From: Caulobacter sp. X
GTDB taxonomy: Bacteria > Pseudomonadota > Alphaproteobacteria > Caulobacterales > Caulobacteraceae
Length of the DNA: 64,000 nt
Assembly (NCBI RefSeq): GCF_002742635.1
Contig: NZ_PEGF01000002.1
Coordinates: 1,798,001 to 1,862,000, forward strand
Reading direction: 5' to 3'
The first letter of the stretch is position 1. Each line of letters opens with the position of its first letter. Shown piece by piece: positions 58,831 to 64,000 of the stretch. Below the pieces are notes generated by a model. That model did not search any database, was not told the DNA's origin, and saw nothing but the letters and a program-made list of their open reading frames with translations. Made by a program: the position numbers and the translations under genes.

Positions 58831-58870
58831 GGCGAGGGCGCCTGCGACCTTTTCGCCCCGGCGTTAAGAA

Positions 58871-58887
58871 TTAAGGTCTGATTAACC
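58871..58887 (+). promoter_or_regulatory. CtrA-type binding site
   Basis: TTAAGGTCTGATTAACC matches the CtrA consensus TTAA-N7-TTAAC exactly in both half-sites and spacing. An additional TTAA lies at 58864-58867. It stands just upstream of the candidate small RNA and far enough from any coding start to be a promoter element. Confidence 0.7.
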
Positions 58888-58889
58888 AT

Positions 58890-58978
58890 AATTCCCCGAC
58901 CCTGTGCGCGTCTTCTTTGGAAGGCGCACCACCATCACTGACTTTCCACAGCCCGGTCTCGTACCGGGCTGTTTTTTT
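58890..58978 (+). ncRNA. Candidate CtrA-controlled small RNA
   Basis: About 90 bases between the CtrA site and a strong terminator, without a credible reading frame. Two hairpins: GTGCGC-gt-CTTC-tttg-GAAG-GCGCAC (about 58903-58928) and the terminator stem. The transcript start is inferred. Alternatively it is an untranslated remnant of an old leader, but it ends before the tRNA promoters. Confidence 0.5.
58948..58978 (+). terminator. Intrinsic terminator
   Basis: ACAGCCCGGT-ctcgt-ACCGGGCTGT followed by a T run: perfect 10-bp stem. Ends the candidate small RNA or, by read-through, the GST transcript. Confidence 0.92.
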
Positions 58979-58990
58979 GGAATAAGGCGC

Positions 58991-59019
58991 TTGCATCGCC
59001 GCGGGGAGGCGGCTATCAC
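58991..59019 (+). promoter_or_regulatory. Promoter of the first tRNA-Asn gene
   Basis: TTGCAT, 15 bases, GCTATCAC: matches the Caulobacter housekeeping-promoter pattern (TTG-type -35, GCTAnnnC-type -10) and lies 26 bases before the tRNA. The same arrangement precedes the second tRNA. Confidence 0.65.
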
Positions 59020-59044
59020 GCGGCCTCTTCTGAGAGCGACCTGT

Positions 59045-59119
59045 TCCGCGGTAGCTCAGTGGTAGAGCAGCCGGCTGTTAACCGGCTGGTCGTAGGTTCG
59101 AATCCTACCCGCGGAGCCA
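59045..59119 (+). tRNA. tRNA-Asn (GTT), copy 1
   Basis: A 75-base cloverleaf with encoded CCA: acceptor TCCGCGG/CCGCGGA, D arm GCTCAGTGGTAGAGC, anticodon arm CCGGCTGTTAACCGG with GTT, and T arm GTAGGTTCGAATCCTAC. Decodes AAC/AAU. Confidence 0.97.
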
Positions 59120-59221
59120 CTCTTCTTTTTCGCCTTCCGGAAGTTTTCCCGCATTCGAAACGACCTCGACTCTCGTCGCGCGTCCGCGTGCATTTGTCTC
59201 AAATCTGACGGCCGTCGGCGC

Positions 59222-59250
59222 TTGCATCGACTCTGCGCGGCGGCTATCTA
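59222..59250 (+). promoter_or_regulatory. Promoter of the second tRNA-Asn gene
   Basis: TTGCAT, 15 bases, GCTATCTA, at the same distance from the tRNA as in copy 1. The 26-base leader GAGAGCGACCTGTTCC region is also repeated. Confidence 0.65.
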
Positions 59251-59275
59251 GCCGCCTCTCTTGAGAGCGACCTGT

Positions 59276-59350
59276 TCCGCGGTAGCTCAGTGGTAGAGCA
59301 GCCGGCTGTTAACCGGCTGGTCGTAGGTTCGAATCCTACCCGCGGAGCCA
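59276..59350 (+). tRNA. tRNA-Asn (GTT), copy 2
   Basis: Identical in all 75 bases to copy 1, 231 bases downstream. The tandem arrangement with repeated promoter and leader indicates a duplication. Its 3' end is the left boundary of the small island that follows. Confidence 0.97.
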
Positions 59351-59452
59351 CTTCAGAATTAGCCCGGTTATTGAAGGCTAAGCCGCATCTTCAATCTCGA
59401 AATCCTACTATGCACTCGCTAGATTCGCGTTGTGGCATGAGGGAGCTTCGCT

Positions 59453-60184
59453 GTGAGCAATGATGTGTCAGCGAAGAGGGCCGAACTGGTCACGGTGCTT
59501 GGCTCGCAAGCGGCCGATTGGGGGCCGAAGGTCTTCAAGGTTCTTGCTGGTTCTCTAGGCATGGGAGCATTGGCCGACGCTCTGATCGAGACTCTGCCTG
59601 GCCAGCGGATCGATCGTGTGGAGAGCGTGGTCAGGGCCCTTCACGATGGACTCGCCGCCACCGAACGATCGCTTGATGAAGTGGTCGCGATAATCAAGTC
59701 GCCCAATAGGCCAGAGGCAGTCGCGTTGATTGTCGATGGAATCGTGCACGCTGCTGAGGCAACGGGGAAAGAGCGACTGGAGCGCATTGCGTGCGTGATG
59801 GTCAACGGCTTGGCGTCGGACGAAATGACAAGCATCAATGCAAGGAGAGCGTTGCGCACTTTGGCATTGATAGATGACGCAGAGGTTCAAGTCCTAGCTC
59901 TGGCCGAACAGCATGGCCGCCTGGACTACCTATTTGACGACAGTTCTGCTGCGCGTGACGCCGGGCCAGATCACCTCATCCTTTCTGGAGGGGAAATTGC
60001 GCCTCCACCGTTGCCGGCAGTCCTTGCCGCTTGGCCGAAAACAACGCTCCATTTAGCGCTATCCAGACTTGTGGGATTTGGGCTGATGGAAGTCAGCCGA
60101 CCTTATGCTGTCCTGGGGGAAAAGACAGCGCAAACCTATTCTGTGTCGCCTGGCGGAAGTGCGCTTTTGGCCCTTGCAGGCTAA
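59453..60184 (+). CDS. Hypothetical protein of the tRNA-Asn mini-island
   Basis: A 243-residue, mostly helical cytoplasmic protein (GTG start). It has LVTVLGSQAADWGPKVFKVL, DGIVHAAEATGKERLERIAC, NARRALRTLALIDDAEVQVL and a winged-helix-like C-terminus, LHLALSRLVGFGLMEVSRPY followed by YSVSPGGSALLAL. Its base use differs from flanking genes, which suggests transfer. No family recognised. Confidence 0.65.
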   Translation: MSNDVSAKRAELVTVLGSQAADWGPKVFKVLAGSLGMGALADALIETLPGQRIDRVESVVRALHDGLAATERSLDEVVAIIKSPNRPEAVALIVDGIVHAAEATGKERLERIACVMVNGLASDEMTSINARRALRTLALIDDAEVQVLALAEQHGRLDYLFDDSSAARDAGPDHLILSGGEIAPPPLPAVLAAWPKTTLHLALSRLVGFGLMEVSRPYAVLGEKTAQTYSVSPGGSALLALAG

Positions 60185-60214
60185 GTTGGCTGAGCAGGTC
60201 AATTCTACCGCCGT

Positions 60215-60226
60215 CGCGGAGCCACT
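60215..60226 (+). repeat. tRNA-Asn 3'-end repeat (att-like)
   Basis: CGCGGAGCCACT equals the tRNA-Asn 3' end plus two flanking bases (59341-59352). The preceding CTACCGCCGT also resembles the tRNA's CCTACC. It is not a third tRNA because the rest of the cloverleaf is missing. Confidence 0.6.
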
Positions 60227-60230
60227 CCCC

Positions 60231-62393
60231 TTATTCCCAGACCGGTTTTGACCGGATCGTCAGCGGGACGCCGCCCTCGGCGTGGACCGTGACGCGATCA
60301 CCTTGCCGCTGGAACGTCAGGTCAACGGTTTCGGCCCCGACGCGCAGGTGCTCGACCCGCAGACGGTCGATACCGATCGGCAGGCGCGGATCGACCAGGA
60401 CGATCTCGCCGCGATTGGCGTCGATTGAGACGCCCAGGCACGCCTGCAGCATCATGAACACCGAGCCCGCGGCCCAGGCCTGGGGCAGACAGGCGACTGG
60501 ATAGGCGACCGGCGGCTCGCCCGGCGAGCGGGGGAAGCCGCAGAACAGCTCGGGCAGGCGCATGCCCATCCGGCTGGCGGTCTCGAACAGATCCGCCGTC
60601 AGCTTCACCACCCCATCGCGTTCGCCGTAGCGCGACAGACCCATCACGCAGAGGGCGGTGTCGTGCGGCCAGACCGAGCCGTTGTGATAGCTGATCGGAT
60701 TGAACCGGGCCTCGCCGGCGGCCAGCGTCCGCAGGCCCCAGCCGGAATTGAACGCGGCCGACAACAGCTGGTCCGAGACCTTGCGCGCGCGTTCCGGCGT
60801 GGGCAGGCCGCAGAACAGCAAGTGTCCGGGATTGGACGACAGGACGCGGCAGAGTTGGCCCTGACCGTCGACGGCGATGCCGTAATAGCCGCGCTCGTCC
60901 ATCCAGAAGAGGGTTTCGACCTTCTGACGCAGCCGTTCGGCCTTCTGGCGCCAGAGCGCCGCCTGGCCGATCTCGCTTCGGCGTTCCGCCAGACGCGCCA
61001 TGCCGCGATAGGCCGCGAAGGCGTAGCCCTGCACCTCGACCAGGGCGATCGGGCCGGACGGATAGCGGCCGTCGGCGTGGAACACCGAGTCCTCGCTGTC
61101 CTTCCAGCCCTGGTTGGAGAGGCCGCTGTCTTGGCCGCGCGCATAGTCGATCAGCCCGTCGCCGTCGCTGTCGCCGTCATGCTCGATCCAGTGCATGGCG
61201 CGCTCCAAGGCGGGCCACAGTTCGTCGATCAGCCGGTCGTCGCCGGTGCGGGCCTGGTAGGCGTCGGCCAGGGCCACGAACAGCGGGGTGGTGTCAACGC
61301 TGCCGTAGTAGCGGCCGAAAGGCACTTCGCCGAGCGCCGGCATCTCGCCCTTGCGGGTCTCGTGCATGATCTTGCCCGGCGCGCTGTCGCGGAAGGCCGA
61401 ACGCTCCTGGGCCTGGTGCGCCGCCAGATAGCGCAGCACGCCCTTGGCCAGGGAGGGCTCGAACCACAGGATCTGCCAGGCGGTGATGATCGCGTCACGG
61501 CCGAAGGCGGTCGAGAACCAGGGGATGCCGGCGTAGGGGTAGGGGCCGGTCTCCATCCGCGTGGTCAGCAGCGCCAGGTCCGACCGCGACTTGCCCAGCC
61601 ACTCGTTGAACAGCCGGCCCGAGCTTCTGAGCCGCGCGCCATGGCGACGGCGCGCGCGCATGTCCCAGCGCGCGCGGGCGGCGGCGTCGCGGAAACGCTC
61701 GCGGCTGGGGACGTGCCCATCGACCGCGCCGATCTCGACATAGAGCTCGGTCACGCCCTCGGCTTGCAGGCTGAACATGAACTCGGCCTTGTGGGCGCTG
61801 AGGCGATAGGGGGCGTCTGAGAAGGCGATGAAGGACGAGCGCTCCACGCCGTCCAGGCCTAGATAGCTGTAGGCGACGCGGCGGCCGCCGACATGCGGCG
61901 GGCCCTTGACGCCGCGCCGCGCCCGCTTGGTCCCGCGCACCTCGAACATGTCGCGAAAATCGGCGTCGAACTCGATCGCCATCGGCAGCAGCACGAGGTC
62001 GCGGCTGTAGTTCACGCAACGAATGCGCTCGTAGAGGCGCTCGCCCCACAGGAAGCGCTTGCGCTCGATGTGCAGCACGCCGGGCGGCCCCATCGGACCG
62101 CCGGGATAGGGCAGGGCCTGGTTGGTGGCGTTGCAGGTAAAGAAGACGTTGTCGTGAGCGACCGCGGCCGACAGCAGGGACGGCGCGTGGCCGCCCAGCG
62201 TCAGGCGATAGAAGGACAGGATCCGCGTGTCGTTGTGGAAAAGGCCGTCGCCCTGTCCGGCGATGTCGCCGAACTGGTCGGCGACGATGAAGGTGTCCTT
62301 GTCCTTCAGGGCATAGAGATTCTGCGGCGCACGGACTTCCGCCGTCACACCGTAATCGACCGGCGCCTCGATGGCCGGTGCGAGACTCTCCAT
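60231..62393 (-). CDS. Amylo-alpha-1,6-glucosidase / glycogen debranching-like enzyme
   Basis: The 720-residue protein has the N-terminal debranching beta-domain (TFIVADQFGDIAGQGDGLFH, NDTRILSFYRLTLGGHAPSL) and a C-terminal (alpha/alpha)6 barrel with PWFSTAFGRDAIITAWQILW, FGRYYGSVDTTPLFVALADA and NSGWGLRTLAAGEARFNPIS YHNGSVWPHDTALC. It probably trims alpha-glucan or trehalose-related oligosaccharides in stress metabolism. It lies 15 bases upstream of a GT4 gene on the same strand in transcript order GT4 then this gene. Confidence 0.88.
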   Translation of the reverse strand: MESLAPAIEAPVDYGVTAEVRAPQNLYALKDKDTFIVADQFGDIAGQGDGLFHNDTRILSFYRLTLGGHAPSLLSAAVAHDNVFFTCNATNQALPYPGGPMGPPGVLHIERKRFLWGERLYERIRCVNYSRDLVLLPMAIEFDADFRDMFEVRGTKRARRGVKGPPHVGGRRVAYSYLGLDGVERSSFIAFSDAPYRLSAHKAEFMFSLQAEGVTELYVEIGAVDGHVPSRERFRDAAARARWDMRARRRHGARLRSSGRLFNEWLGKSRSDLALLTTRMETGPYPYAGIPWFSTAFGRDAIITAWQILWFEPSLAKGVLRYLAAHQAQERSAFRDSAPGKIMHETRKGEMPALGEVPFGRYYGSVDTTPLFVALADAYQARTGDDRLIDELWPALERAMHWIEHDGDSDGDGLIDYARGQDSGLSNQGWKDSEDSVFHADGRYPSGPIALVEVQGYAFAAYRGMARLAERRSEIGQAALWRQKAERLRQKVETLFWMDERGYYGIAVDGQGQLCRVLSSNPGHLLFCGLPTPERARKVSDQLLSAAFNSGWGLRTLAAGEARFNPISYHNGSVWPHDTALCVMGLSRYGERDGVVKLTADLFETASRMGMRLPELFCGFPRSPGEPPVAYPVACLPQAWAAGSVFMMLQACLGVSIDANRGEIVLVDPRLPIGIDRLRVEHLRVGAETVDLTFQRQGDRVTVHAEGGVPLTIRSKPVWE

Positions 62394-62408
62394 GGCCCCT
62401 CCTTCATG

Positions 62409-63482
62409 TCATGCGCTCGCGGCGAGCTCGACCAAGGACGGGTAGACAGCGGCGCCGTCGCGCAGCTGTTCGTAGAGCGCCACGTAACGTCGAGCCATCG
62501 CCTCGGACGAGAACCGATGTTCGAAACGCTGCCGCACCGCTTTTCGATCCAAGCTTTCGACCTGTTTGATCGCTTCGAGCGCCTGGTCGTCGTCATCGAC
62601 GATGAAGCCCGTGACGCCGTGATCGATCACCTCGGGCACCGAGCCGCAAGCGTAGGCGACCACGGGCGTGCCGCAGGCCATGGCCTCGATCATCACCAGG
62701 CCGAAGGGTTCGGGCCAGTCGATCGGGAAGAGCAGGGCGTCCGCGCCGCCCAGGAAGGCCGACTTCTCGCTGTCGCCGATCTCGCCGACGAACTCGATCA
62801 GCGGCTCGCCCAGGATCATCGGGGCGATCTTGTCCTCGAAATAGGCGCGGTCGGCGGCGTCGACCTTGGCGGCGATCTTCAGGCGCTTGCCCAGCCGTTT
62901 GGCCAGCATGATCGCCCGGTCGGGCCGTTTCTCCGGCGAGATGCGGCCCAGGAAGGCCAGGTAGCCGTCGCTCTTTTCGGAGAAGCGATAGATGTCGGCG
63001 TTCATGCCGTGGTGCACCGTGCCGGCCCAGTTGGCGAACGACAGGGGGCGGCGCTGGTCGTCGCTGATCGAGACCAGCGGGAACTGCGGCCAGCGCTTGT
63101 ACACGGCCGGCAGGTCTTTCAGGTCCAGGCGACCGTGCAGCGTGGTCAGGGTGTTCTGGGCCTGATCCGCGAAGAACGGAAAGTGGATCATGTCGGTGTG
63201 GAAGTGGATGACGTCGAACTCGCTCGCCATCGCGCGAACCTCGGCGAGCTGCGCCATGTGCGCCGCCAAGTCCGACTTCAGCGGCGCGGGGTCCAGTCTG
63301 ATCGCCTGATCGCGCACCGCGACCAGCTTGGCCTTGGTCTGGGCTTCGGCGCTGGCGAACAGGGTGACGTCGTGACCAAGATCGACCAGGGCGTCGGTCA
63401 GGTGAGCGACGACGCGCTCGGTGCCGCCGTACAGGCGCGGCGGAACGGCCTCGTAGAGGGGCGTGATCTGGGCGATCTTCAT
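62409..63482 (-). CDS. Glycosyltransferase family 4
   Basis: The 357-residue GT-B enzyme has an N-terminal domain starting MKIAQITPLYEAVPPRLYGG with VAHLTDALVDLGHDVTLFAS, the YLAFLGRISPEKRPDRAIML donor-domain start, and the E-x7-E motif in PEPFGLVMIEAMACGTPVVA. It transfers a sugar from a nucleotide donor; acceptor unknown. It is followed 15 bases later by the debranching-like gene, so the two likely form an operon for glucan metabolism. Confidence 0.9.
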   Translation of the reverse strand: MKIAQITPLYEAVPPRLYGGTERVVAHLTDALVDLGHDVTLFASAEAQTKAKLVAVRDQAIRLDPAPLKSDLAAHMAQLAEVRAMASEFDVIHFHTDMIHFPFFADQAQNTLTTLHGRLDLKDLPAVYKRWPQFPLVSISDDQRRPLSFANWAGTVHHGMNADIYRFSEKSDGYLAFLGRISPEKRPDRAIMLAKRLGKRLKIAAKVDAADRAYFEDKIAPMILGEPLIEFVGEIGDSEKSAFLGGADALLFPIDWPEPFGLVMIEAMACGTPVVAYACGSVPEVIDHGVTGFIVDDDDQALEAIKQVESLDRKAVRQRFEHRFSSEAMARRYVALYEQLRDGAAVYPSLVELAASA

Positions 63483-63595
63483 GCGGCGGACCTTGGGGCG
63501 AGGAACTGGGAGCGGTGCTGGACCGCACCAACTGAGTTCCGAAACGCGCCTTTTGTTCCGCCTGTTCGCCTTTGTATGGCCTTGCCGCGCCGCGC

Positions 63596-63793
63596 CTACT
63601 GAGCCGAGGTGTGACGCGTCATGCGCGCCAAGCGTTCCTCGCGTTCAAGACGTTCACGCTCCAGGCGCAGGTCTCGCCTATGCCGCCGCCAGCGACCATA
63701 GGCCTTTCGCGCCGCGGTGTTCATGCGCGGCAGGAAATAGATCACCACAAGCGCTGCGATCGCTCCGACGACCACGACATTCGCGTTAAGCAT
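63596..63793 (-). CDS. Small membrane-anchored basic protein
   Basis: A 65-residue protein with one N-terminal membrane helix (ANVVVVGAIAALVVIYFLP) and a highly basic cytoplasmic tail (RRHRRDLRLERERLEREERL) likely to be helical. GAGG lies seven bases before the ATG. Function unknown. The 207 bases from here to the window end contain no feature I can support. Confidence 0.65.
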   Translation of the reverse strand: MLNANVVVVGAIAALVVIYFLPRMNTAARKAYGRWRRHRRDLRLERERLEREERLARMTRHTSAQ

Positions 63794-64000
63794 GGCAACA
63801 ACCTCACGAAGCCGAAATGTTCGGGCTTCCCCCCTAAGGTGAGCACCAACGGTAGAGCTATCTTTACCATAAATCCGCGGCGATCAATCGCGCTCGCGTG
63901 ACAAGGGACACCGAGCGCCCCAAACGGCGTTGTTTTGCTCTTTCCTTGATCCTCGCGGGTCTGGTTGGCGCTTTTAAGGCCTCCGCCAACGGCGTTTAAA

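Larger units (their letters stand above)
59351..60226. mobile_element. Possible tRNA-Asn-associated mini-island (remnant)
   Basis: The last 12 bases spanning the tRNA 3' end, CGCGGAGCCACT (59341-59352), recur at 60215-60226. Between the copies lies one gene that is visibly more AT-rich than its neighbours. This is the layout of an element inserted at a tRNA 3' end. No integrase is present, so it is a remnant or was moved by another element. Confidence 0.5.

Noticed and set aside
60201-60226. A third tRNA-Asn gene
   Set aside because: Only the 3' acceptor end is present; no D, anticodon or T arms, so it is treated as an att-like repeat.
1-64000. CRISPR array or rRNA operon
   Set aside because: No regularly spaced repeats of CRISPR type and no rRNA-like sequence were seen on reading through the window.

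Overview
The window is GC-rich (roughly two thirds G+C by eye) and most resembles an alphaproteobacterium of the genus Caulobacter. Supporting this are an alphaproteobacterial LexA box (GTTC-N7-GTTC), a CtrA-type TTAA-N7-TTAA site, tRNA promoters with the Caulobacter GCTAnnnC-type -10 element, and families typical of Caulobacter (CC_3452-like secreted protein, DUF1289, PimC/PimD-like dehydrogenases). It divides into a large integrative and conjugative element (ICE) on the left (about 1-46.4 kb) and ordinary chromosome on the right (46.4-64 kb).

The ICE ends at dusA: a tyrosine integrase lies back to back with the 5' end of the tRNA-dihydrouridine synthase A gene, a known integration site. The left end of the element is outside the window. 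Transfer genes run left to right: XRE and DUF2285 regulators, an AlpA-like HTH gene, DUF2840, TraF protease and lytic transglycosylase (117-3532); an IS66 element with exact 8-bp target duplications (3598-6833); an inverted-repeat-rich candidate oriT (6865-6990); DUF3363-type relaxase, TraG coupling protein and CopG-like protein (7002-11089); a two-gene HEPN cargo cassette (11271-12972); and a complete overlapping trbBCDEJKLFGI block with DUF2274 (13216-22325). These genes together encode processing, coupling and a P-type type IV secretion channel.

From 22.4 to 46.3 kb the element carries cargo, much of it genome-conflict and DNA-damage genes: an Mrr-like nuclease, a HEPN protein and an AbiJ/Abi_C-like protein, a CoiA-like gene broken by an amber codon, ArdA antirestriction, an SOS-boxed imuA-imuB-dnaE2 mutagenesis operon, a GHKL-ATPase/PD-(D/E)XK nuclease fusion followed by a HEPN-like gene, and a YedK/SRAP gene split between its first and second codons by an IS1111-type element. 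Several cargo genes are unrecognised, and three tiny one-helix membrane proteins sit between them.

The chromosomal part holds dusA, a retropepsin-like protease, cobT, two acyl-CoA dehydrogenases, a LOG protein, a lipoprotein plus Atm1-like ABC transporter, gloA-like and GST genes, a CtrA-box-preceded candidate small RNA, two identical tRNA-Asn genes followed by a single-gene mini-island bounded by a tRNA 3'-end repeat, and a glycogen-debranching-like enzyme with a GT4 glycosyltransferase. The best candidates for an undescribed system are the GHKL-nuclease/HEPN pair (36441-39118) and the HEPN/343-aa pair inside the conjugation module (11271-12972).
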